A stretch of 8,466 nucleotides of DNA from assembly GCA_964478125.1 (NCBI GenBank), contig CAYZGR010000089.1, forward strand, positions 1 to 8,466. Reading direction: 5' to 3'. Below, one piece after another: positions 1 through 6,510 of the stretch. The first letter of the stretch is position 1, and each line of letters opens with the position of its first letter. Below the pieces are notes generated by a model. It was given only the letters and a program-made list of their open reading frames with translations, ran no database searches and had not been told where the DNA came from. Source of the DNA: FW021-bin31 sp964478125. Its GTDB lineage: Bacteria; Bacteroidota; Bacteroidia; Chitinophagales; Chitinophagaceae. The translations under genes were made by a program, and so were the position numbers.

Positions 1-51
1 GTATTCGTAGCAAACAAAAGAAAATATTTTTAGGTCCTGGCATGCTGACAT

Positions 52-83
52 TTTGGCATTATCTGATCTTTAATTTACTTTTG
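52..83 (+). promoter_or_regulatory. Bacteroidota-type promoter of the miaB operon
   Basis: TTTG at 52-55 and TACTTTTG at 76-83 match the -33 (TTTG) and -7 (TAnnTTTG) elements of the primary Bacteroidota sigma factor, with a 20-nt spacer. Transcription should begin near 88-90, giving a leader of about 20 nt before the ATG at 110. The -7 box covers the possible GTG start at 83, which argues against that start. The match is read directly from the sequence; activity is inferred. Confidence 0.6.
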
Positions 84-109
84 TGCCTTCATATTTCAAT
101 CTAAAAATT

Positions 110-1531
110 ATGTTGGACATCAGCCCGAAAACGAGGGAAGAGCAACGTCCGGGAGCGGTTTACGCGCCTGCGGCAACAGCGGAAAAGAATAAGGGAAAAA
201 AGTTCTATATAGAGACCTATGGATGCCAGATGAACGTGAACGATAGCGAAATTGTAGCCTCCATTCTTGAGAAGGAGGGCTATTATGCTGCCCCAACCTA
301 TGAGAATGCCGACCTGGTATTGATCAACACCTGTTCCGTCCGTGAAAAAGCCGAGCAAACCGTTCGCAACAGATTAAATGCTTTCAATAAAGTCAAGAAG
401 GAGCAACCCGGCATGTTGATCGGTATTTTAGGTTGTATGGCAGAAAGGTTAAAATCCAAATTGCTGGATCAGGAAAAATTGGTAGACCTGGTGGTCGGTC
501 CGGATGCCTACCGGACCCTGCCGGTGCTGATAAGCGAGGCCGACGGGGGCCAGAAAGCCGTCAATGTATTGTTAAGCAGGGAGGAAACCTATGCAGACAT
601 CAATCCCGTACGGCTGAACAATAACGGCGTTACGGCCTTTGTTTCCATCATGCGGGGATGCAACAACATGTGTACTTTTTGTGTGGTTCCTTTTACCAGG
701 GGGCGGGAACGGAGCAGAAACCCCCACTCTATTGTCAGGGAATGTGAAGAGTTAAGAGACCATGGTTTTAAAGAAGCTACTTTACTCGGGCAAAATGTGG
801 ATTCCTACAATTGGGTAGACCCCGAAACCAATAAAGTAGTCACTTTTGCCGGATTGCTGGAAATGGTGGCCCAGGTAAGTCCTGAATTAAGGATCCGGTT
901 CAGCACTTCTCATCCTAAAGACATCACAGATGATGTTTTGTATACGATAGCCAGATATGACAATATTTGCAATTACATCCATCTGCCGGTACAAAGCGGC
1001 AGTACAGCGGTTTTACAGCGTATGAACCGTACATATACGCGGGAATGGTATCTGAATAAAGTAAAGCGCATTCGCGAAATTATCCCGGGCTGCGGGATCT
1101 CGGCAGATATCATTACCGGCTTCTGTGGCGAAACCGAAGCAGATCATCAGGCCACTCTCAGCCTTATGGAACTGGTAAAGTATGATCTGGCTTACATGTT
1201 CATGTATTCCGAAAGGCCGGGTACGCTGGCTGCCCGTCGTTACGAGGACGACGTCCCCCCGGAAGTAAAAAAACGGCGTTTGCAGGAAATCGTCGATCTG
1301 CAACAAACCCACCAGGCCGGGCTTATGAAGAACGATATCGGGAAAACCTATACCGTACTTATTGAAGGAGATTCTAAAAGAAGTACATCCGATTGGTGCG
1401 GGCGCAACGATCGGAACAAAATGGTCGTCTTTCCTAAAGGCACTCACCGCTTACAAAAAGGAGATTATGTACCGGTGAAGATCACCCGCAGTACTACGGC
1501 AACCCTGATAGGGACTATCGCTGAAGCTTAA
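110..1531 (+). CDS. miaB: MiaB, tRNA-2-methylthio-N6-dimethylallyladenosine synthase
   Basis: Radical-SAM methylthiotransferase that converts i6A37 to ms2i6A37 in tRNAs reading UNN codons. It acts in the cytosol and uses two iron-sulfur clusters. From the ATG at 110 the protein has 473 residues, close to the 474 of E. coli MiaB. The N-terminal UPF0004 domain shows its three cluster-binding cysteines: Cys39 in ETYGCQMN, Cys75 in INTCSVRE and Cys109 in ILGCMAE. The radical-SAM motif CNNMCTFC supplies Cys184, Cys188 and Cys191. A TRAM domain fills about the last 65 residues, including the DWCGRNDRNK stretch. A GTG at 83 would add nine residues, but it lies inside the -7 promoter box, so ATG 110 is preferred. 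It is the first gene of a five-gene unit, with 13 nt to the next start. The sequence appears intact. The MiaB-versus-MtaB distinction rests on the YGCQMN and TCSVRE context and is firm. Confidence 0.96.
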   Translation: MLDISPKTREEQRPGAVYAPAATAEKNKGKKFYIETYGCQMNVNDSEIVASILEKEGYYAAPTYENADLVLINTCSVREKAEQTVRNRLNAFNKVKKEQPGMLIGILGCMAERLKSKLLDQEKLVDLVVGPDAYRTLPVLISEADGGQKAVNVLLSREETYADINPVRLNNNGVTAFVSIMRGCNNMCTFCVVPFTRGRERSRNPHSIVRECEELRDHGFKEATLLGQNVDSYNWVDPETNKVVTFAGLLEMVAQVSPELRIRFSTSHPKDITDDVLYTIARYDNICNYIHLPVQSGSTAVLQRMNRTYTREWYLNKVKRIREIIPGCGISADIITGFCGETEADHQATLSLMELVKYDLAYMFMYSERPGTLAARRYEDDVPPEVKKRRLQEIVDLQQTHQAGLMKNDIGKTYTVLIEGDSKRSTSDWCGRNDRNKMVVFPKGTHRLQKGDYVPVKITRSTTATLIGTIAEA

Positions 1532-1544
1532 AACATTCAAATTT

Positions 1545-2810
1545 ATGCCTGATATTCAATCCATTAAAAATAAATTCGGGATTATAGGCAATTCTTCCGA
1601 GCTAAACTACGCGATAAAGGTGGCCATGCAGGTAGCCAATACTGATCTGACGGTACTTATCATGGGAGAAAGCGGGGTGGGAAAAGAAGCTTTCTCTCAG
1701 ATCATTCACTCCCTCAGTGCGCGTAAGCATAATCCGTTCATCGCTGTCAATTGCGGCGCTATTCCTGAAGGCACCATTGACTCCGAACTTTTTGGCCATG
1801 AAAAGGGCGCTTTTACCGGGGCCATGGACAAACGTAAAGGTTACTTTGAAACCGTTTCGGGCGGTACGATCTTTTTAGACGAAATAGGAGAAATGCCGTT
1901 AGGCACACAGGCACGCCTGCTGCGGGTATTGGAAACCGGCGAATATATTAAGGTGGGTTCTTCCAAAGTACAACGCACGGATGTGCGGGTAATTGCAGCC
2001 ACCAATAAAAACCTCCTGGAACAAATACAGACCGGAAAATTCCGTGAAGACCTGTACTACCGGCTTAATACCGTACCCATTCGCGTACCCGCCCTCAAAG
2101 AAAGAACAGGAGACATAGAATTGCTTTTCAGGAAATTTTGCGTGGATTTCGCAGAGCGTTATCGTACGGAACCCGTGCGCCTTACGCCGGAAGCGGCTCA
2201 GTTGCTCTCCTCTTACTCCTGGCCCGGAAATGTACGGGAGCTGAAAAATGTGGCAGAACAAATATCCGTGTTAAGTAAGGAAAAGATCATTGATAAAGAA
2301 GGCCTGAAACCCTTTCTACCCGACCAAAACAAGTTTCTGCCGGTACTGGCCCATGCCAAAGCTGAAGGTGCTTCTGGAGATTTTGCCTCTGAACGGGAGA
2401 TCTTATATAAACTGTTCTTTGACATGAGAAAAGATGTCACAGAACTAAAAAGGATGTTTTTTGATATTATTCAGAACCCAAAGGTAGCGGGAGAAGTATA
2501 CCAGCAGTACCGCAGGAGAGAACACGGACAGGAAAACGGTTATCTTCCCGAAAAACCTTATTATCAGGAAGAAACACCACCGCATCATGGCAAATCGCTA
2601 TCTACCAGTCAACCCATCATATTGAGAGACAATGAGGTAAACAGGCATGAAGAAGTAGAGGAAAGCCTGACCATAGCAGACAAGGAAAAAGAGCTCATCG
2701 AAAAAGCATTAAAAAAACACCGTGGCAAGCGCAAAGATGCCGCCATGGATCTGGGTATTTCTGAAAGGACTTTATACCGGAAATTAAAGGAATACAACAT
2801 CAATGATTAA
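1545..2810 (+). CDS. Sigma-54-dependent transcriptional activator lacking a receiver or sensor domain
   Basis: Bacterial enhancer-binding protein, 421 residues, that should use ATP hydrolysis to open RNA polymerase-sigma54 promoters. The AAA+ domain begins almost at the N-terminus. Walker A is GESGVGKE (41-48), the sigma54-contacting loop GAFTGA is intact (88-93), and Walker B is TIFLDE (108-113). The conserved FREDLYYRL lies at 167-174 and WPGNVREL at 226-233. A Fis-type helix-turn-helix closes the protein (about 378-419, with GISERTLYRKLKEY). Between them is a long linker (about 262-375): first a probably helical, charged stretch (283-325), then a polar, low-complexity one. There is no N-terminal receiver, PAS, GAF or FHA domain, so activity must be set by expression level, the linker or a partner protein. 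The 3' end overlaps lptE by 8 nt, which implies coupled translation. Its targets cannot be deduced from this window. Family assignment is firm; regulatory role is inferred. Confidence 0.92.
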   Translation: MPDIQSIKNKFGIIGNSSELNYAIKVAMQVANTDLTVLIMGESGVGKEAFSQIIHSLSARKHNPFIAVNCGAIPEGTIDSELFGHEKGAFTGAMDKRKGYFETVSGGTIFLDEIGEMPLGTQARLLRVLETGEYIKVGSSKVQRTDVRVIAATNKNLLEQIQTGKFREDLYYRLNTVPIRVPALKERTGDIELLFRKFCVDFAERYRTEPVRLTPEAAQLLSSYSWPGNVRELKNVAEQISVLSKEKIIDKEGLKPFLPDQNKFLPVLAHAKAEGASGDFASEREILYKLFFDMRKDVTELKRMFFDIIQNPKVAGEVYQQYRRREHGQENGYLPEKPYYQEETPPHHGKSLSTSQPIILRDNEVNRHEEVEESLTIADKEKELIEKALKKHRGKRKDAAMDLGISERTLYRKLKEYNIND

Positions 2811-3312
2811 ATATTTTCTTTCGGCAGGGTTAGCCGCTCTATTTTTTTTATGCTGCGGCTGCGGCATATACAGCTTCACGGGAGCGAGTATAGATCCGGA
2901 AGCCACAACGGTAAACGTGAAACCTTTTGAGAACAAGGCTTCCTATGTCAATCCCACCCTGGCACAACAACTGACCGACGGCCTGCGCCAGAAGATCACG
3001 TCTCAGGGCGGACTGGCACAAGTCAATTCGGACCAGGCCGATTATATTTTTACCGGTACCATCACCGGTTACTCCACCTCTACGGTCGCAGTACAAGATG
3101 TAGAACAACCTGCAACCGCCCGCCTGACCATCACCATAAAAATAGAGTTTGTATCTCATCCCAATCCGAAGAACAACTTCACGCAGTCCTTTTCCCGTTC
3201 GGAAGATTTTGCCGCCAGCAAGTCGTTGACCCAGGTACAGGGAGCCCTGGTAGAGGAGATCAATAAACAGTTGGTAGATGATGTTTTTAACCGGGCTTTT
3301 GTCAATTGGTAA
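2803..3312 (+). CDS. lptE: LptE-family LPS-assembly lipoprotein
   Basis: Likely the outer-membrane lipoprotein that plugs the LptD barrel and helps insert lipopolysaccharide into the outer leaflet. The 169-residue protein starts with a short lipoprotein signal: Met-Ile-Lys-Tyr, a hydrophobic core at 5-18, and Cys20 preceded by Gly as the probable lipidated residue. Cys17 and Cys18 make the lipobox non-canonical at -3. The mature part begins GIYSFTGASI and continues with VNVKPFENKA, NPTLAQQLTDGLR and DYIFTGTITGYSTS, all characteristic of the Bacteroidota LptE group (known family pattern, from memory). The start codon lies within the last codons of the sigma-54 activator gene (8-nt overlap), so translation is probably coupled. 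LptD is not in the window. The family identification is good; sequence similarity to E. coli LptE is low, as usual in this phylum. Confidence 0.88.
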   Translation: MIKYFLSAGLAALFFLCCGCGIYSFTGASIDPEATTVNVKPFENKASYVNPTLAQQLTDGLRQKITSQGGLAQVNSDQADYIFTGTITGYSTSTVAVQDVEQPATARLTITIKIEFVSHPNPKNNFTQSFSRSEDFAASKSLTQVQGALVEEINKQLVDDVFNRAFVNW

Positions 3313-3333
3313 ATTAGTATTAATTTGTTCCTC

Positions 3334-3966
3334 ATGAAGACGGATCCTGTAATGCTCAGGCACTTATTCAACAAAGAACATATCGAAGAAATACCGGTAG
3401 AAATGCTGGCGGAAATGACTGCCCGCTATCCTTTCTTTTCACATCTTCACTGGCTTCGTGCGGCACGGAACAAAGACAACAAAAAGGATTTGCACTACGC
3501 GGCGCTTTATGCTTTTTTCCCCGGCCGGTTGCTCCATTTTATAAATGCACCCCGCCTCAATGAAAAACAGATGGACAGGGAGGAGCAGCTACCACAAAAA
3601 CCGCTATTGCAGCCGCTTTATACGGAAGATTATTTTGCATATACACGCACGCGGCTCCCGGAACACATCAAAGACGACAAGCCGCCAACCATGGAACAGG
3701 TCAAGAGCTTCACCGGCTGGCTGCGCATGATGAAAAGGACACCGGCCGTTCCTCCCGAGGAAGATGAAAACGACGAACGATCCCGATCAGAGATAGAAAG
3801 TTCGCAACAAAACAGCGAACCCGTCGTAACAGAATCTATGGCAAAAATATGGATAACGCATGGCGAAAAAGACAAAGCCATCGACATATATAATAAATTA
3901 ATTTTGCTCAATCCTGAAAAAAAGAGTTATTTTGCAGCCAAAATAAGCGCTTTAAAGGAGCAATAA
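3334..3966 (+). CDS. Conserved Bacteroidota protein with a C-terminal TPR-like repeat
   Basis: 210-residue soluble protein of unknown function, with no signal peptide or membrane segment. The N-terminal part (about 1-110) contains YPFFSHLHWLRAARN and a predicted helical segment. The middle has SFTGWLRMMKR (about 125-135), followed by an acidic, Ser/Gln-rich linker (about 140-165). The C-terminus (about 166-205) holds one tetratricopeptide-like helix pair: ESMAKIWITHGEKDKAIDIY, then NKLILLNPEKKSYFAAKI. Comparable proteins, often named tetratricopeptide repeat protein, sit between lptE and secG in other Bacteroidota (recalled, not searched), which suggests an envelope-related scaffold role. That role is inference. 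The ATG at 3334 is chosen over a TTG three codons upstream. It lies 21 nt after lptE and 1 nt before secG, so it is clearly in the operon. Confidence 0.8.
   Translation: MKTDPVMLRHLFNKEHIEEIPVEMLAEMTARYPFFSHLHWLRAARNKDNKKDLHYAALYAFFPGRLLHFINAPRLNEKQMDREEQLPQKPLLQPLYTEDYFAYTRTRLPEHIKDDKPPTMEQVKSFTGWLRMMKRTPAVPPEEDENDERSRSEIESSQQNSEPVVTESMAKIWITHGEKDKAIDIYNKLILLNPEKKSYFAAKISALKEQ
3955..3960 (+). promoter_or_regulatory. Consensus Shine-Dalgarno before secG
   Basis: AAGGAG stands 7 nt before the secG ATG, an ideal spacing. No other gene in the window has a site this strong, and Bacteroidota generally initiate without one. It also encodes the last residues (Leu-Lys-Glu) of the preceding protein, so part of the match may be coincidence. 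Confidence 0.5.
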
Positions 3967-3967
3967 T

Positions 3968-4369
3968 ATGCTGATATTCTTTGGAATTTTAATATTAATA
4001 GCAAGCGTTTTGTTGGCTATTTTTGTGTTGGTACAGAACCCGAAGGGAGGTGGGCTTTCCGGCACGTTTGGCGGCATCAGCAACCAGACGATGGGCGTAA
4101 GGCAAACCACCGACTTCCTGGAGAAAGGAACCTGGGGGCTTATTATATTTATAGCTGCGCTCTGTCTGGCTTCTTCTTTCTTCATCTCCGAGAGCAAAAA
4201 TCCCTCTCAACAAAAGAGCCTGATGGAAAACAATATTACCCTTCCGGCGCCTGCCACGAACCAGGGGCAATTTAATGCACCGCCAACAAACCAACAGAAC
4301 ACTCAACAAACGACCCCGATTCCGAGCCAACAGAAAGAAAACGCCGGATCTACACCGCCCTCAAAGTGA
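3968..4369 (+). CDS. secG: SecG, protein-export translocase subunit
   Basis: Small inner-membrane subunit of the SecYEG channel that stimulates SecA-driven export. The protein has 133 residues. Transmembrane segment 1 is at about 2-22 and segment 2 at about 55-75. The loop between them carries the family signature VLVQNPKGGGLSGTFGG (20-36) and the following TTDFLEK. After the second membrane segment comes a tail of about 58 residues, rich in Gln, Asn, Thr and Pro. By E. coli topology, with both termini in the periplasm, this tail would be periplasmic. Variable SecG tails are common, but this one is long and strikingly low in complexity. The gene starts 1 nt after the TPR-like gene and has a consensus ribosome-binding site. 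It is the last gene of the operon, followed by a terminator at 4397-4428. SecE and SecY are not in the window. Confidence 0.95.
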   Translation: MLIFFGILILIASVLLAIFVLVQNPKGGGLSGTFGGISNQTMGVRQTTDFLEKGTWGLIIFIAALCLASSFFISESKNPSQQKSLMENNITLPAPATNQGQFNAPPTNQQNTQQTTPIPSQQKENAGSTPPSK

Positions 4370-4396
4370 CACTTTTTCATTTTTATAAAGCTTGAG

Positions 4397-4428
4397 AAGC
4401 CCTGTCCATTGACCAACAGGGCTTTTTT
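4397..4428 (+). terminator. Rho-independent terminator after secG
   Basis: AAGCCCTGT (4397-4405) pairs perfectly with ACAGGGCTT (4416-4424) around a 10-nt loop, and the 3' arm runs into six T residues (4423-4428). It lies 27 nt after the secG stop and closes the miaB-secG transcription unit. It also separates that unit from mltG. Confidence 0.88.
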
Positions 4429-4459
4429 CATGGAAATGCCGATTCTTTAGCAGATATAG

Positions 4460-4467
4460 TATATTTG
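4460..4467 (+). promoter_or_regulatory. Promoter-like -7 box (TATATTTG) next to the mltG start
   Basis: TATATTTG matches TAnnTTTG exactly and sits between the secG terminator and mltG, where a promoter is needed. No TTTG is present at the expected -33 distance (around 4436-4440). The box ends only 6 nt before the ATG at 4474, so the mRNA would begin at or within a few bases of the start codon. Either mltG is read from a nearly leaderless message, or the true promoter is elsewhere in 4429-4473. Confidence 0.4.
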
Positions 4468-4473
4468 ACAGAT

Positions 4474-5511
4474 ATGGCGCAGAAAAAACACAAATGGATA
4501 TTTCGGATCGGAGGCCTTCTTTTTTTGCTTCTGCTCGTCTACGGCGGATTCCTGGCCTATATCCTGTTTATGCCCAATACCCGGAAACTTCAGAAAAATA
4601 CTTTTTTCTACGTCCATACAGGAGCTGTATATCAGCAGGTGCTCAACCACCTGAGGGATCAAAACCTCATACGCCACCCTCAAACTTTTGACCGGGTGGC
4701 ACATATGCTGGATTACCCTGGTAATGTAAAAGCCGGAAAATACAAGCTAAAGTCCGATATGAGCAATCTGGCTCTTGTTCGACTGCTTCGCTCGGGAAGG
4801 CAAACACCCGTGCGGCTGATCATCAACAAGGAACGCACCAAGCCGGATATGGCCCGCTTTCTCAGTAGCCGGTTAGAACCCGATTCTGCCGCCTTTATGA
4901 TGATCTTTAATGATTCGTCCTTTCTACAAGAGCTTGGCTTCACAAGGGCTACCGCCCTCTGTGCCATTATCCCCAATACCTATCAATTTTTCTGGAATAC
5001 GGATGCCCGTGCCACCTATAAGAGACTGGCCTCGGAAAGAGATAAATTCTGGACAAAAAAAAGAAGATCAGAAGCCGACTCGCTACACTTAACCCTCAAC
5101 CAGGTCTATATCCTGGCGTCCATTGTGGAAGAAGAATCCAACTTCCCGAAGGATAAAAAACTGATTGCAAGCGTTTACCTGAACCGCTTACACAGGGGCA
5201 TTATGCTGGGAGCCGATCCTACCGTAAAATTTGCATTGAATAATTTCCAACTAAAGCGCATCACCGGCAAGGAGCTTCAGTTTAATTCGCCCTATAATAC
5301 CTATCTATATGCGGGCCTGCCACCGGGTCCCATCTGTACCCCCTCTATCAAGACCATTGATGCCGTTTTAAATGCGCCTAAAACTTCTTACCTTTATTTC
5401 TGTGCAAAGCCAGATTTTTCAGGGTATCACAACTTTGCAACTACATACAGTGAGCACCTGAAGAATGCACGCGCTTATCACAAAGCCCTGAATGAAAGGA
5501 ATATTCATTAG
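4474..5511 (+). CDS. mltG: MltG, endolytic murein transglycosylase (YceG-like)
   Basis: Inner-membrane lytic transglycosylase that cuts nascent glycan strands and is thought to set their length by releasing them from synthesis. The protein has 345 residues (E. coli MltG has 340). There is a short basic cytoplasmic N-terminus, then one membrane helix (about 9-32), then a periplasmic YceG domain. The catalytic region reads ILASIVEEESNF, with the catalytic Glu expected at the first Glu after IV (about 219) by alignment with IVEKE of E. coli MltG. It is followed by the family motifs LNRLHRGIMLGADPTV, FNSPYNTYLYAGLPPGPI and TSYLYFCAKPD. The ATG at 4474 is preferred to a TTG three codons upstream, because that TTG lies inside a promoter-like box. 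It is first in a two-gene unit with the YihY-family gene 30 nt downstream. The sequence is intact. Confidence 0.95.
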   Translation: MAQKKHKWIFRIGGLLFLLLLVYGGFLAYILFMPNTRKLQKNTFFYVHTGAVYQQVLNHLRDQNLIRHPQTFDRVAHMLDYPGNVKAGKYKLKSDMSNLALVRLLRSGRQTPVRLIINKERTKPDMARFLSSRLEPDSAAFMMIFNDSSFLQELGFTRATALCAIIPNTYQFFWNTDARATYKRLASERDKFWTKKRRSEADSLHLTLNQVYILASIVEEESNFPKDKKLIASVYLNRLHRGIMLGADPTVKFALNNFQLKRITGKELQFNSPYNTYLYAGLPPGPICTPSIKTIDAVLNAPKTSYLYFCAKPDFSGYHNFATTYSEHLKNARAYHKALNERNIH

Positions 5512-5541
5512 TCTTTTAATCTAAAATGTGCCCGGCATTTC

Positions 5542-6510
5542 ATGAGCAGATTCGGAAATTTTCTTTTAAATCTAAAATGGATCAGGGCTGTTATCCGATG
5601 GTCTAAAAGTGTCGTGTTACCGGGCTTTAAAGGATTCAGACTCTATGATGTCATGGCCGTTTTTTTTAAAAATGTACAAAAGGCTCAGATAAATGATCGC
5701 GCGGGCTCCATCTCGTTTTTCTTCCTGCTGGCCTTACCGCCCACCTGTATCTTTTTATTTACCTTACTTCCTTACATACCCCTGGAAAATCTGGAGAATA
5801 CCATCTATCTGTTTGTGAGGGACATTACACCCAACGAGAAAACCTACACCCTTCTGCATGGGATCATATATGACTTTCTACATACCCAACGGACCGGTCT
5901 GCTTTCTTTTTCTTTTTTACTGGCCATATTTTATTCTTCTACCGCCGTTACCGGAATTCTCCGATCCTTTAACCGGGACCATCCGGGCTTTACCAGACGA
6001 AATATGGTAAAGCAGCGATGGATGGGCATTAAACTGAACTGTATTCTGATTCTTCTGCTTGTGATGGCAGTCATACTGATGGTGGCCCAGAGCGCTTTTT
6101 TCAACAACCTACTGATCTCTTTTCACTTCTCTCATGACCTTACCCGTTTTTTTATCAAAATGGTGCGATGGCTGATTATCCTTTTTTTCTTCTTTATTAT
6201 TATTTCCATTCTTTATACCTATGGGCCCTCCACCGAAAAAAAGCGGAAATTTATTACTGCAGGATCTACATTAGCTACTGCTCTGACTATTCTAAGCACC
6301 CTCGGCTTCTCTTATTATGTAAATCATTTCAGCAGTTATAACCGTATTTACGGCTCCATCGGTTCTCTCATCGTATTAATGATATGGATATTTATTAACT
6401 CTTATGTTTTGCTCATCGGTTTCGAGCTCAATACCAGTATAGAGATCCTGGAGCTGCAAAACGGGCCTGACGTACCTGTACATGAGGGAAAGCCACAAGG
6501 ATCATCTTAA
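5542..6510 (+). CDS. YihY/BrkB-family inner-membrane protein
   Basis: Polytopic inner-membrane protein of 322 residues whose biochemical function is unsettled across the family; the older name ribonuclease BN is not supported for it. About six membrane segments are visible, near residues 57-79, 119-140, 165-186, 209-227, 238-260 and 270-296. Family signatures are RAGSISFFFLLALPP near the first segment, and RIYGSIGSLIVLMIWIFINS with LLIGFELN in the last. The N-terminal 50 residues are basic and cytoplasmic in the usual family topology. It follows mltG by 30 nt and probably shares its transcript. The first codons contain one copy of a near-exact direct repeat whose other copy is in the intergenic gap. 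The stop codon overlaps that of the convergent trmH gene. Confidence 0.9.
   Translation: MSRFGNFLLNLKWIRAVIRWSKSVVLPGFKGFRLYDVMAVFFKNVQKAQINDRAGSISFFFLLALPPTCIFLFTLLPYIPLENLENTIYLFVRDITPNEKTYTLLHGIIYDFLHTQRTGLLSFSFLLAIFYSSTAVTGILRSFNRDHPGFTRRNMVKQRWMGIKLNCILILLLVMAVILMVAQSAFFNNLLISFHFSHDLTRFFIKMVRWLIILFFFFIIISILYTYGPSTEKKRKFITAGSTLATALTILSTLGFSYYVNHFSSYNRIYGSIGSLIVLMIWIFINSYVLLIGFELNTSIEILELQNGPDVPVHEGKPQGSS

Noticed and set aside
1..75. Short plus-strand open frame near the left edge (about 34 codons, ending at 104)
   Set aside because: It runs through the miaB promoter, has no homology I recognise and is too short to support. No upstream gene end can be identified there.
1013..1447. 144-codon minus-strand open frame inside miaB
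   Set aside because: Shadow of the radical-SAM and TRAM coding sequence; no domain and no upstream signals.
1457..1476. AAGGAG followed by ATG inside miaB
   Set aside because: The ATG is out of frame with miaB and meets a stop after three codons.
3325..3333. TTG start three codons upstream for the TPR-like gene
   Set aside because: A regular ATG at 3334 gives the same protein minus three residues, and there is no ribosome-binding site favouring TTG.
2848..3363. 171-codon minus-strand open frame across lptE
   Set aside because: Antisense to a clear lptE with lipobox and family motifs; the translation has no recognisable domain and no promoter or start context.
4465..4473. TTG start three codons upstream for mltG
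   Set aside because: The TTG is part of the promoter-like TATATTTG, and an ATG follows at 4474.
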